Assembly: GCF_001598555.1 (NCBI RefSeq)
Contig: NZ_BCZE01000065.1
Span: 1 to 45,970 of the forward strand
DNA length: 45,970 nucleotides
Origin: Novosphingobium rosa NBRC 15208
Lineage (GTDB): Bacteria; Pseudomonadota; Alphaproteobacteria; Sphingomonadales; Sphingomonadaceae
Direction of reading: 5' to 3'
Part shown: one piece after another, positions 16,158-24,737 of the stretch
Layout: each line of letters starts with the position of its first letter
Position numbering within the stretch: position 1 is the first letter of the stretch
The notes under the pieces: model-generated
Told to the model about the DNA's origin: nothing
Databases searched by the model: none
Seen by the model: only the letters and a program-made list of their open reading frames with translations
Program-made: the position numbers and the translations under genes

Positions 16158-18304
16158 GCCGCTTCCTCCTGGTTCCAGCGGGCTGGCAGCGCCAGCCGCA
16201 GCGAATTACCAATGACGATCAGCGAGGAGGTGGACATGGCAACCGCCGCCAGCAACGGGGTGACAAAGCCGAAGATCGCCAAGGGCACCGCCAGCGCATT
16301 GTAGCCAATGGCCAGCGCGAAGTTCTGGCGCACCACGCGCATGGTGGCGCGCGCGCCTGCCACGGCGCGCGGCAGAGCCAGCAGCGAGTCGCCCATAAAG
16401 ACGAAGTCCGCCGCCTGCCGCCCGACATCGCTGGCGCTGCCCGGCGCGATGGAGGCATCCGCCGCCGCCAGCGCCGGACCATCGTTGAGCCCGTCGCCCA
16501 CCATCAGCACGCGGTGGCCCATGTTGCGCAGCATGGCGATGGCCTGCTGCTTGCCCTCGGGCGTCATCCCGGCGCGGGCGAAGAGGCCGGTGGCGCAAGC
16601 GGTATCGACCACCGATTGCCCCCGGTCTCCCGAGAGGATTTCTGCGGAAATGCCCAGATCGCGCAGCCAGCCGATAGCGCGCTGGTGATCGGGGCGAAGC
16701 CTGTCAGCAAAGGGGATCAGCCAAGCAGGACGGTTCTCGATATCTAAAACGCAGACCATGCCGCGCGAAGCTGCTGCGCCGTCAGGGCGGCGCAGCGCCA
16801 CGCGCTGACCTTGCCAGAGCGCGCGCACGCCCTCGCCGGGCACGTCGACCACATCGGCCAGTTTCGCTGCCTTTACGCCGCGTACCGTCAGTGCTTCCAC
16901 CAGCGCACGGCTCAGCGGATGGCGCGAGTGGCTGGCCAGCGCCAAAGCCACCTGCGCGGCATCTTCCGGCAGGCCATCCAGCACCGCGCCATCGGGCATG
17001 GGGCGGCCCAGAGTCAGCGTGCCGGTCTTGTCGAGCAGGGCGGTGTCGATGCGGGCGATGCGCTCCAGCGCGCCGCCGTCTTTCACCATCACCCCTCCGC
17101 GCATCAGCGCCGAGGCGGCCACCACCTGCGCCACCGGCACCGCCAGCCCCAGCGCGCAAGGGCAGGTGATGATCAGCACCGAAATGGCGATCACCAAAGC
17201 ATGGTACACCCCCGCCCCGGCCAGCATCCAGCCCACGAAACTGGCCGCCGCCAGCGTGTGGACGGCGGGCGCATAGAGGCGGCTCGCCCTGTCGGCGATG
17301 CGGACATAGGCGCTGCGATGCTGGCCGGCGGCCTCCATCAGCCGGGCGATTTCGGCCAGCGTGGTGTCGGCCCCGGCGGCGGTGACCCGCACATCCACCG
17401 GCCTGTCGAGGTTGAGCATGCCCGCATGCAGCGCATCGCCCGCGCGGGCCGTTACAGGCGCGCTTTCACCAGTCAGCAGGCTGCGGTCGAGGCTTGTTTC
17501 GCCCGTCAGCAGCGTGCCATCGGCAGCGAGGCGTTCGCCCGCGCCGATGCGGATCACCATGCCGGGCAGCAGGTCGCGCGCTTTAAGCCATTGCAGGGCT
17601 CCATCCTTGCTCACCACCATGGCGCCGGTGGCGGCCTGGCGCAGCAGGGCGTCCACCCCGGCGCGGGCACGATCGCGCATCATGGCGTCCAGCACGCGGC
17701 CCGCCAGCAGGAAAAGCAGCAGCATCAGCGTGCCGTCGAACCATGCCTCCGCGCCATGGGTGAGGGTTTCGTAGACGCTGAGGCCGGTGGCCAGCAGCAC
17801 GCCGATGGAGATCGGCACATCCATATTGGTGCGGCCATGTTTCAGCGCCCCCCATGCCGAGGCAAAGAACACCCGCCCCGCATAGAGGATCGCCGGAATG
17901 CCGATCCCGGCCGAAAGCCAGTGGAACAGATCGCGCGTCGCGCCGCCTGCCCCCGACCAGATGCTGACCGAGAGCAACATCACATTCATGCAGGCGAAAC
18001 CCGCCACCGCCAAAGGCGCCAGCAGTGGCTTTACCGCACTGGCCGGGGGCGCCAGATCAGCGCCGCGCGGCTGGCTGGCGAAACCGATCCGCTCCAGCGC
18101 GGCGACGAGATCGGGCTCTTGCAGGGCCGGACCATGGCGCACGCTGACCTGCCTTGCCGACAGGTTGACGCGGGCGCTCTCCACCCCCGCCAGAGCGGTC
18201 AGGCCGCGCTCCACCTTGCCCATGCAGCTGGCGCAATGCATGCCGGGCACCACCAGCGTGGTGGTCTGGGGGCGCGGAGCGACGGGTTGCAGTGCGGCGC
18301 CCAT
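16154..18304 (-). CDS. ccoI: Copper-transporting P-type ATPase of the cbb3 cluster (CcoI/FixI)
   Basis: Exports copper to the periplasm for assembly of the CuB centre of the cbb3 oxidase. Domains in order: an N-terminal heavy-metal-associated domain with GMHCASC (about residues 21-27), transmembrane helices, the actuator loop with LTGES, the metal-binding CPC helix (ITCPCALGLAVP), the phosphorylation site DKTGTLT, and the hinge GDGLNDGPALAAADASIA. The 716-residue length is usual. Possible starts are GTG at 18307 or ATG at 18304, separated by one codon; the ATG overlaps the ccoH stop as TGATG and was chosen. Position in ccoGHIS separates it from a CopA-type detoxification pump. Confidence 0.95.
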   Translation of the reverse strand: MGAALQPVAPRPQTTTLVVPGMHCASCMGKVERGLTALAGVESARVNLSARQVSVRHGPALQEPDLVAALERIGFASQPRGADLAPPASAVKPLLAPLAVAGFACMNVMLLSVSIWSGAGGATRDLFHWLSAGIGIPAILYAGRVFFASAWGALKHGRTNMDVPISIGVLLATGLSVYETLTHGAEAWFDGTLMLLLFLLAGRVLDAMMRDRARAGVDALLRQAATGAMVVSKDGALQWLKARDLLPGMVIRIGAGERLAADGTLLTGETSLDRSLLTGESAPVTARAGDALHAGMLNLDRPVDVRVTAAGADTTLAEIARLMEAAGQHRSAYVRIADRASRLYAPAVHTLAAASFVGWMLAGAGVYHALVIAISVLIITCPCALGLAVPVAQVVAASALMRGGVMVKDGGALERIARIDTALLDKTGTLTLGRPMPDGAVLDGLPEDAAQVALALASHSRHPLSRALVEALTVRGVKAAKLADVVDVPGEGVRALWQGQRVALRRPDGAAASRGMVCVLDIENRPAWLIPFADRLRPDHQRAIGWLRDLGISAEILSGDRGQSVVDTACATGLFARAGMTPEGKQQAIAMLRNMGHRVLMVGDGLNDGPALAAADASIAPGSASDVGRQAADFVFMGDSLLALPRAVAGARATMRVVRQNFALAIGYNALAVPLAIFGFVTPLLAAVAMSTSSLIVIGNSLRLALPARWNQEEAA

Positions 18305-18771
18305 CACAGGCGCTCATTCGCGCGCCAGAGGTGGCCGCCGGCCTGCACCTTCAGGCGCAGACGCCAGCGACCATCGGGCAAGGCCTGATCGGAGAGAAAA
18401 TCGCCGCCCGCGATACGGTGGAAGGTGAGGTTGCGGTCTGCCAACTGGCCCAGCGGGTGCCAGCCCTCGCCGGTCAGCACGGCTTGGGCGAGGCCCTTGC
18501 CCTGCAGCGTGACGACCACATGGCCATCGGCCTGGCGCGCCACCTGCGCATGCCAGCCCAGCGCCTGTTCCTTGGCGGCTTCGTCCAACCAGCGGTCGAA
18601 TTGCTGGCTGGCGTCATAGGAATTCTCGACCACCACACCGCTGAAGGTGCTGCCCGCCAGCCTCGCCATGCCGACATTCACAGCGATCACCACAGCAAAG
18701 AAGGCAACCAGAATGGCACTCATATGCCAGCCGGTGAAGCGGAAGGGCTGTTTTGCGAGCGTGCTCATCAT
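18304..18771 (-). CDS. ccoH: cbb3 oxidase assembly protein CcoH/FixH
   Basis: A 155-residue protein with one membrane helix (about 17-38) and a periplasmic beta-rich domain of the FixH type (GVVVENSYDASQQFDRWL, then GWHAQV and the typical 'DGRWRLRLKVQ'). CcoH interacts with the oxidase subunits during assembly. A strong AGGAGG lies just upstream; two consecutive ATG codons (18771 and 18768) are available and the second has the better spacing, so the true N-terminus may be one residue shorter. The start overlaps the ccoG stop. Confidence 0.92.
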   Translation of the reverse strand: MMSTLAKQPFRFTGWHMSAILVAFFAVVIAVNVGMARLAGSTFSGVVVENSYDASQQFDRWLDEAAKEQALGWHAQVARQADGHVVVTLQGKGLAQAVLTGEGWHPLGQLADRNLTFHRIAGGDFLSDQALPDGRWRLRLKVQAGGHLWRANERL

Positions 18772-20249
18772 TGGCCTCCTTCAGGGGCGTCGAATCTTGT
18801 GTCGTAATGGACGGTGCCGCCCTGTGCGTCGGTGACTGTCAGGGTGAAGACCAGAGGCTGTTGCGCCGTGCCTGCGGGAGCTATGACATAGATTCGCAAG
18901 GGTTCTGTCTGGTCGGCGGGGATGGTGCGGGTCAGCTGACGCGCGGCCTGCGCCTTGCCCATCTCCTCGCTCCACATGGTGGCGCCCGGGATGCCGTCCA
19001 GCGTCAGGCGCATGGGGCGCGGGCGGTCTTCCATATTGCGCCATTTCACCAGATAGGCGTTGCGGATGGCACCGTCGCTCATCAGCATAAAGGGCGGGTT
19101 GCGGTCTTTCGCCACCGAGATCGCCAGATGCTCGCGCGTGCCCAGAGCGAACAGCAGCACGCAGCCGATGGCGCTCCACAGGCCGAGGTAGATCAGCGTG
19201 CGGGCGTGCCAGATCAGTTTCGCATGGCGTGTGGGCGGGGCTCCGGCGCGTTCCTTCTCGCTGTCTTCCAGCGTGGCGTAGTCGATCAGACCGCGCGGAC
19301 GGCCTGTCTTGGCCATAACGCCGTCGCACGCGTCGATGCACAGGGCGCAGGTGATGCAGCCGATCTGCGCGCCATCGCGGATGTCGATGCCGGTGGGGCA
19401 GACGGCGGCGCACAGGTTGCAATCGACGCAATCGCCGCCGCTGGCCTTGCCGCCCAATTTGCCTCGGGGCTCGCCGCGCCAGTCCTTGTAGGTGACGATC
19501 AGCGATTTCTCGTCGAGCATCGCCGACTGGATGCGCGGCCAGGGGCACATATAGACGCAGACCTGCTCACGCATAAAGCCGCCCAGCCACAGCGTTGTGC
19601 CCGCCAGCACGGCAATGGTGGAATAGGCGATGGCGGGCGCTGCGCCGGTGAACACTTGGTGGAACAGCGTGGGGGCATCGGCGAAATAGAAGATCCATGC
19701 GCCGCCTGTCGCCGCGCTGACCAGCAGATAGAGGCTCCATTTGGCGAGACGGCGGGCGAGCTTGCTGGCCGTCCATGGGGCCTTGGCGAGGCGGATCTGG
19801 GCGTTGCGGTCGCCGTCGAACCAGCGGTCGATCTGCTGGAACAGGTCGGTCCAGACCGTCTGCGGGCAGGCGTAGCCGCACCATGCGCGGCCCACGGCGC
19901 TGGTCACGAGGAACAGGCCGATGCCCGCCATGATGAGCAGCCCGGCCACAAAGTAGAATTCCTGAGGCCAGATCTCGATGGCGAACATGTAGAAGCGGCG
20001 GTGCGCCAGATCGATCAGCACCGCCTGATCGGGCGAATAAGGCCCCCGGTTCCAGCGCAGCCATGGGGTGAGGTAATAGATCGCCAGACAGGCCGCCATG
20101 ATCCCCCACTTCAACCGGCGGAAACGTCCGTCGATCTTGCGGGGGAAGATGGGCTGCTTCTTTTCATAAAGGCCGTTTTGCGGTTTGGGCTTCAGGGCAG
20201 AAGGTAGCGGGCGGCGCTTCGGCTGGCCTTGGGGGTTCAGGCTGACCAT
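18768..20249 (-). CDS. ccoG: cbb3 oxidase accessory protein CcoG (FixG/RdxA)
   Basis: A 493-residue membrane ferredoxin-like protein acting as a cupric reductase in cbb3 assembly. It has an N-terminal KKQPIFPRKIDGRFRRLKW segment, about five membrane helices, a C-x2-C pair near YACPQTVW, and two [4Fe-4S] motifs CVDCNLCAAVCPTGI and CITCALCIDACD, followed by GRPRGLIDY and a C-terminal Ig-like periplasmic domain. The open frame extends back to 20360, inside ccoP, but the ATG at 20249 gives the family N-terminus (MVSLNPQGQPKRR). It is 5 bp after the ccoP stop. All cluster cysteines are present. Confidence 0.95.
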   Translation of the reverse strand: MVSLNPQGQPKRRPLPSALKPKPQNGLYEKKQPIFPRKIDGRFRRLKWGIMAACLAIYYLTPWLRWNRGPYSPDQAVLIDLAHRRFYMFAIEIWPQEFYFVAGLLIMAGIGLFLVTSAVGRAWCGYACPQTVWTDLFQQIDRWFDGDRNAQIRLAKAPWTASKLARRLAKWSLYLLVSAATGGAWIFYFADAPTLFHQVFTGAAPAIAYSTIAVLAGTTLWLGGFMREQVCVYMCPWPRIQSAMLDEKSLIVTYKDWRGEPRGKLGGKASGGDCVDCNLCAAVCPTGIDIRDGAQIGCITCALCIDACDGVMAKTGRPRGLIDYATLEDSEKERAGAPPTRHAKLIWHARTLIYLGLWSAIGCVLLFALGTREHLAISVAKDRNPPFMLMSDGAIRNAYLVKWRNMEDRPRPMRLTLDGIPGATMWSEEMGKAQAARQLTRTIPADQTEPLRIYVIAPAGTAQQPLVFTLTVTDAQGGTVHYDTRFDAPEGGQ

Positions 20250-20254
20250 GGCGT

Positions 20255-21169
20255 TTACTTTGCCACCGGGGTGGGCGCGGCAAAGGCTTCGCCGCCGCCC
20301 AGCGAGTGGACATAGGCCGCCAGCATCTTGATCGTCACCGGATCGAGCCGCTGGCCCCATGCGGGCATCACCCCGGCATGGGCATTGGTGATCGAGCCCA
20401 CGACCTGCTCATGGCTGCCGCCATAGAGCCAGATGCGGTCGGTGAGGTTGGGCGCGCCGAACTGGCGGCCTCCCTTGCCCTCCGGCCCGTGGCAGGCGAC
20501 GCAGTTGGTGGCGAAGATCTCCGCACCGCGCCCGGCTGCTGCCCCCTTGGGTTCGAGGCCCGAAAGGCTGCGCACGAAGCTGGCCGCATCCTGCACCTGA
20601 GCGGGGGTCAGGATCTTGTCATGGCCGAAGCTGGGCATCAGGCTGGTGCGGGTCTGGTCGTCTCCCGGATAGCGGATGCCATGGGTGAGCGTCTGCTGGA
20701 TGTCGGTCAGCGTGCCGCCCCACAGCCAGTCGTCATCGTTGAGGTTGGGATAGCCCACCGAGCCCGCCGCCCCCGCGCCATGGCATTGCACGCAGTTCAC
20801 CTTGAAGGCCGCGCGGCCACCGGCCACCGCCTGACGCATCAGCTCCGGCTTGGAAGGCAGATCCTCGATGGGGGTTTTGGCCAGAGCCGCCAGCATGGGC
20901 GCGCGCTGGGCGGCTTCGGCCTTTTGCTCGGCGGCGTATTCGCCCCGGCTGGTCCAGCCGAAGGTGCCATGGGTGCCCTCATGCAGCAGCGGCACCGAGG
21001 GGTAGACCACCGCATAGCCCACCGCAAAGGCGATGCAGGCGTAGAAGGTGTAGAGCCACCAGCGCGGCAGGGGCGTGTTGAGTTCCTCGATCCCGTCCCA
21101 CTCATGGCCCATGGTTTCGGTGTTGGTGGCTTCGTCGATGCGTTTCGAGTTGTGGGTTTCTTCAGGCAT
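20255..21169 (-). CDS. ccoP: cbb3 cytochrome c oxidase subunit III (dihaem CcoP)
   Basis: Electron-entry subunit with one membrane anchor and two cytochrome c domains in the periplasm. The N-terminus carries HEWDGIEELNTPLPRWWLYTF, the family signature before the helix (about residues 25-55). The haem c sites are CVQCH and CVACH with distal Met residues in SLMPSFG and VMPAWGQ. The track of possible starts includes ATG 21178 and ATG 21169; AAGGA is well spaced for the second, which overlaps ccoQ by 8 bp. The 304-residue length is normal. Confidence 0.95.
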   Translation of the reverse strand: MPEETHNSKRIDEATNTETMGHEWDGIEELNTPLPRWWLYTFYACIAFAVGYAVVYPSVPLLHEGTHGTFGWTSRGEYAAEQKAEAAQRAPMLAALAKTPIEDLPSKPELMRQAVAGGRAAFKVNCVQCHGAGAAGSVGYPNLNDDDWLWGGTLTDIQQTLTHGIRYPGDDQTRTSLMPSFGHDKILTPAQVQDAASFVRSLSGLEPKGAAAGRGAEIFATNCVACHGPEGKGGRQFGAPNLTDRIWLYGGSHEQVVGSITNAHAGVMPAWGQRLDPVTIKMLAAYVHSLGGGEAFAAPTPVAK

Positions 21170-21332
21170 CGTCGTCATCCTTGAAGATCATGGTGGCGGC
21201 GGCCTCGCTGTTCTTCCGGCCGCCCGGCAGGAAGGGCCACGCGCAGAGCAGGAGGAACACGCCCATCATCAGCGCCAGCCCCCAGCCATCGGCGAAGTTG
21301 CGCAGCAGGGCGTAGAGTTCGGCACCACTCAT
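21162..21332 (-). CDS. ccoQ: cbb3 oxidase subunit CcoQ
   Basis: A 56-residue single-helix membrane protein, translated by hand: MSGAELYALLRNFADGW, then a hydrophobic helix (LALMMGVFLLLCAWPFLP), then GRKNSEAAATMIF and an acidic end. CcoQ stabilises the oxidase. It overlaps ccoO by 4 bp (ATGA) and ccoP by 8 bp, exactly where ccoQ is expected. Confidence 0.93.
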   Translation of the reverse strand: MSGAELYALLRNFADGWGLALMMGVFLLLCAWPFLPGGRKNSEAAATMIFKDDDDA

Positions 21333-22105
21333 CGGCCCTTCTCCTGCGCAAGATGTTCCTGGGCCGCCGCGCTCTCGACATCGACCATCGTGCCCAGCAC
21401 CTGAAGATAGGCGACCAGCGCATCCATCTCGGTGATCGTGTCGGGCTTGCCGTCGAAATCGCGGGCCTGCGCCTTGGCGTAGCGCTTGGCCAGATCCGTG
21501 CCGTTGCCGGTGGCCTGCGCCTTCAGATCGGCATCGGCCTTGGCGATATCCTCATCGGTGTAGGGCACGCCCGCCAGCTTCAGCGCCTTCAACTCGCCCT
21601 GCATCGAGCCGCCCTCGCCCGCCTTCAGCGCGGTGTTCGAGAGGAAGGCGTAATTGGGCATGATCGATTCCGGCACCACGCTGCGCGGCGCAGTCAGATG
21701 CTGCACATGCCATGCATCGGAATATTTGCCGCCCACGCGGGCCAGATCGGGGCCAGTACGCTCGCTGCCCCATTGGAAGGGGTGATCATACATCGATTCC
21801 GCGGCGAGGCTGTAATGGCCATAGCGCTCGGTCTCGTCGCGGAAGGGGCGGATCATCTGGCTGTGGCAGAGATAGCAGCCCTCGCGGATGTAGATGTCGC
21901 GCCCGGCCTGTTCGAGCGGGGTGTAGGGGCGCACGCCCTTCACCTTTTCGATGGTGTTGTCGATGTAGAACAGCGGCACGATCTCGACCAGACCGCCGAT
22001 GATCACCGCGATAAAGGCGCAGACGGCCAGAATGGTGACATTGCGCTCCAGCGTGCCGTGCCAGGCAAAAGGAACTTTGGGGGGTTGTTTGGTATCAGCA
22101 GACAT
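21329..22105 (-). CDS. ccoO: cbb3 cytochrome c oxidase subunit II (monohaem CcoO)
   Basis: Membrane-anchored c-type cytochrome passing electrons to CcoN. One N-terminal helix (about 24-46), then YTPLEQAGRDIYIREGCYLCHSQ with the CYLCH haem site and the family residues MIRPFRDETERYGHYS. Distal Met is likely in the SIMPNYAFL segment. The 258-residue length and ATG start are normal. It begins 13 bp after ccoN. Confidence 0.97.
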   Translation of the reverse strand: MSADTKQPPKVPFAWHGTLERNVTILAVCAFIAVIIGGLVEIVPLFYIDNTIEKVKGVRPYTPLEQAGRDIYIREGCYLCHSQMIRPFRDETERYGHYSLAAESMYDHPFQWGSERTGPDLARVGGKYSDAWHVQHLTAPRSVVPESIMPNYAFLSNTALKAGEGGSMQGELKALKLAGVPYTDEDIAKADADLKAQATGNGTDLAKRYAKAQARDFDGKPDTITEMDALVAYLQVLGTMVDVESAAAQEHLAQEKGR

Positions 22106-22118
22106 TGGATGAGCCCCC

Positions 22119-23792
22119 TTATTCAGCAGGCACGGCGACGGGTTGGCCGATCAGGGGCCGGTCCTTGTCGCGGTTCTGGTCGATGTTGTGCAGCGGCTTT
22201 TCATCGCGCTGGTCGCCCACTGCGATGGTGCGCCAGATGTTGTAGGTCATGAAACAGGCGCCCGTGAGGTACAGCAGGCCCCCGAAGGCGCGCAGCACAT
22301 ACATCGGATGGATGGCGGCCACGGCATCGGCAAAGCTGTTCACCAGATAGCCATCGGCGCCATACTCACGCCACATCAGCCCCTGCGTGATGCCCGCCAC
22401 CCACATGCTGGCGGCGTAGAACACGATGCCCAGCGTAGCGCACCAGAAGTGCCAGTTGACCATGCGCAGCGAATACATCGCGGGCCGGTTCCACAGGCGC
22501 GGCACCATGTAATAGAGCGCGCCGAAGGTGACCATGCCGTTCCAGCCCAGCGCACCGGAATGCACATGGCCGATGGTCCAGTTGGTGTAGTGGCTGAGCG
22601 AATTGACGGTCTTCACCGACATCATCGGCCCCTCAAAGGTGCTCATGCCGTAGAAGGCCAGGCTCATCACGAACATGCGCAGGATGGGGTCGGTGCGCAG
22701 ACGGTCCCAGGCGCCGTTGAGCGTCATCAGACCGTTGATCATGCCGCCCCAGCTGGGCATCCACAGCATGATCGAGAACACCATGCCCAGCGTCTGCGCC
22801 CAGTCGGGCAGCGCCGTGTAGTGCAGGTGGTGTGGCCCGGCCCAGATGTAGAGGAAGATCAGCGCCCAGAAGTGGATGATCGAGAGGCGATAGGAATAAA
22901 CCGGCCGCTGCGCCTGCTTGGGCACGAAGTAATACATCATGCCCAGGAAGCCGGCAGTCAGGAAGAAGCCCACGGCATTGTGGCCATACCACCACTGCAC
23001 CATCGCCCCCTGCACGCCCGCGAAATAGCTGATCGAGCGCGCGCCCAGAAAGCTGACCGGAATGGCCAGATTGTTGATGAGATGCAGCATCGCCACGGTG
23101 ATGATGAAGGAGAGGTAGAACCAGTTGGCCACATAGATATGCGGCTCGGTGCGCCTCACGATGGTGAAGGCGAAGACCAGCAGATAGGCGACCCACACCA
23201 CCGTGAGCCACAGATCGACATACCATTCGGGCTCGGCATATTCCTTGCCCTGAGTGACGCCCAGCAGATAGCCGGTGGCGGCCAGCACGATAAACAGCTG
23301 ATAACCCCAGAACACGAAACGGGCCAGACCCGGGAAGGCGAGCCTGGCCCGGCAGGTGCGCTGCACGACATAGAAGCTGGTGCCGATCAGCGCATTGCCT
23401 CCAAAAGCGAAGATCACCGCCGAGGTGTGCAGCGGGCGCATCCGCCCGAAGTTGAACCATGGCTCAAGGTTGAGATCGGGAAACGCCAGCTGCAGCGCGA
23501 TGATCAGGCCGACAAGGAACCCGGCCATGCCCCAGAACACCGTGGCGATGGTGGCCCAGCGAATGACGTCATCGTCGTAAAGGCTGGTGTCGGCGGGCGG
23601 CAGGGCGCTCTGGCCGCGGGCCACGCGCGCATAGTCGGGGCGCATCACACCGTGCCACATGGCGATCAGCGCGGCGAGCGCGCAAATGCCCATGTGGATG
23701 GCGAAAGCGCTGTCCTGCGCCGCGACCATCGCGATGAAACAGAAGAGAAAAAGCACCAGCCAAAGACCGGCGCGCGAAACGAGTATGCCCAT
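22119..23792 (-). CDS. ccoN: cbb3 cytochrome c oxidase catalytic subunit I
   Basis: Catalytic subunit of the high-affinity proton-pumping terminal oxidase. A 557-residue, twelve-helix protein. Haem and copper ligands are visible: His in RMRPLHTSAVIFAF (low-spin haem b), His in QWWYGHNAVGFF and the HH pair in AGPHHLHYT (CuB), and the pair in WTIGHVHSGALGW (haem ligands). The helix VII tyrosine of the GMMYYFVPK segment is present, as in C-type oxidases. A leading extra helix precedes the core. It heads the cco operon and has an FNR-like box centred 68 bp upstream, giving a leader of about 27 nt if the site is class II. Confidence 0.98.
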   Translation of the reverse strand: MGILVSRAGLWLVLFLFCFIAMVAAQDSAFAIHMGICALAALIAMWHGVMRPDYARVARGQSALPPADTSLYDDDVIRWATIATVFWGMAGFLVGLIIALQLAFPDLNLEPWFNFGRMRPLHTSAVIFAFGGNALIGTSFYVVQRTCRARLAFPGLARFVFWGYQLFIVLAATGYLLGVTQGKEYAEPEWYVDLWLTVVWVAYLLVFAFTIVRRTEPHIYVANWFYLSFIITVAMLHLINNLAIPVSFLGARSISYFAGVQGAMVQWWYGHNAVGFFLTAGFLGMMYYFVPKQAQRPVYSYRLSIIHFWALIFLYIWAGPHHLHYTALPDWAQTLGMVFSIMLWMPSWGGMINGLMTLNGAWDRLRTDPILRMFVMSLAFYGMSTFEGPMMSVKTVNSLSHYTNWTIGHVHSGALGWNGMVTFGALYYMVPRLWNRPAMYSLRMVNWHFWCATLGIVFYAASMWVAGITQGLMWREYGADGYLVNSFADAVAAIHPMYVLRAFGGLLYLTGACFMTYNIWRTIAVGDQRDEKPLHNIDQNRDKDRPLIGQPVAVPAE

Positions 23793-23853
23793 GAGCCTTC
23801 CCTCTCACGACGGAACGAAGGCTGGCCTATGGGCGCGGCGCGGTGAAACGACA

Positions 23854-23867
23854 TTGATCGGCGTCAA
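23854..23867. promoter_or_regulatory. FNR box of the cco operon
   Basis: TTGAT-CGGC-GTCAA: one mismatch to TTGAT-N4-ATCAA. It is placed for class II activation of ccoN, with predicted start near 23819 and CATAGG as a weak -10. Confidence 0.8.
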
Positions 23868-23895
23868 ACAGAGCAAGACAGCACAATCGGCAAAT

Positions 23896-23909
23896 TTGCT
23901 TCAGGTCAA
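23896..23909. promoter_or_regulatory. Second FNR-like site in the ccoN-ompW gap
   Basis: TTGCT-TCAG-GTCAA: two mismatches to the FNR palindrome, outer TTG and CAA intact. It lies 42 bp (about four helical turns) from the first box and could serve ompW on the plus strand. Confidence 0.4.
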
Positions 23910-23917
23910 ATGCGTGG

Positions 23918-23931
23918 TTGCGCCCCGTCAA
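23918..23931. promoter_or_regulatory. Third FNR-like site in the ccoN-ompW gap
   Basis: TTGCG-CCCC-GTCAA: degenerate in both halves but with the fixed TTG-N8-CAA frame, and close to the hemN site TTGCG-CCCG-ATCAA. Its centre is 22 bp (two turns) from the second site. It lies 104 bp before the ompW start. Confidence 0.35.
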
Positions 23932-24034
23932 TGATGGGGGAGCGGCATGAGTGCAGAGCGGCCCCTGACGCCGCGCACCATCACCAAACACAGCTCCGCA
24001 CAGGGCGGAGCAGCGCGGCGGTGAGGACGAAGAT

Positions 24035-24730
24035 ATGCGCCAACTGACCAAACCCGCCGCCCTTCTGGCCGCCGTCGCGCTGGCTGCCATGGCCGGAAGC
24101 GCCCAGGCCGACGATGCCGATCAGGGGCACTTTCAGGTCAAGGTGCTGGGCACCGCCGTGCTGGCCAGCGGCCATGTCACCAAGGTCAACAGCGATGCGG
24201 CAGGCCTCGTGGCGAGCGGCGCGGTGACAGGCACCAGGGCCAATGACAATGCCGTGCCCACCATCGCGCTGGAGTATTTCTTCACGAAAAACGTCTCGGT
24301 GGAAACGATCTGCTGCGTCACCGGCCATCATGTCACCATCGGCGCGGGCGCCGCGGCCGGCCAGGGCGCGATCGACGACGTAAAAATCATCCCGGCCACC
24401 TTTACCGCCAAATATCACCTGCCCTTGGGCCATGGCATCAAGCCCTACGCCGGTGTCGGCCCGGCGCTATTCATCATGCTATCCGATCAGCCCAGCGCCT
24501 TCGTTCAGGGTCTTGGCGTAACGCGCACCAAGATGTCGAGCGAGTTCGGCGTGGCGCTGCAGAGCGGTGTCGATATTGCGCTGGGCCATGGCTATGGCCT
24601 GAGTTTCGACGCCAAGAAGTATTTCGTCAGCACCAATGCCCATTTCTACGCTGGCGGCACCGAAGTACTGAGCACCCGTAACAGGCTCGATCCTTGGGTG
24701 GTGAGCGGCGGTATCAGCTATCGATTTTAA
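24035..24730 (+). CDS. OmpW-family outer-membrane protein
   Basis: A 231-residue protein with a signal peptide (MRQLTKPAALLAAVALAAMAGSAQA, cut after about residue 25). It shows the OmpW pattern: GHFQVKVLGTAVL, NDNAVPTIALEYFFTKNVSVE, HLPLGHGIKPYAGVGPAL and a terminal aromatic SGGISYRF, predicting an eight-stranded barrel. OmpW proteins form narrow hydrophobic channels; expression is often raised at low oxygen, which fits the FNR-like sites upstream. The paired Cys of ETICCVTGHH are near a strand turn. It is divergent from ccoN and convergent with fnr. Confidence 0.9.
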   Translation: MRQLTKPAALLAAVALAAMAGSAQADDADQGHFQVKVLGTAVLASGHVTKVNSDAAGLVASGAVTGTRANDNAVPTIALEYFFTKNVSVETICCVTGHHVTIGAGAAAGQGAIDDVKIIPATFTAKYHLPLGHGIKPYAGVGPALFIMLSDQPSAFVQGLGVTRTKMSSEFGVALQSGVDIALGHGYGLSFDAKKYFVSTNAHFYAGGTEVLSTRNRLDPWVVSGGISYRF

Positions 24731-24737
24731 GAAAGGC

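Noticed and set aside
13826..16747. A 973-codon open frame on the plus strand opposite hemN, ccoS and ccoI
   Set aside because: Its product has no family features and is rich in Arg, Gly, His and Pro in a way typical of antisense frames in high-GC DNA; the minus-strand genes are certain.
22143..23846. A 567-codon plus-strand frame opposite ccoN
   Set aside because: Shadow of a certain gene; charged low-complexity product.
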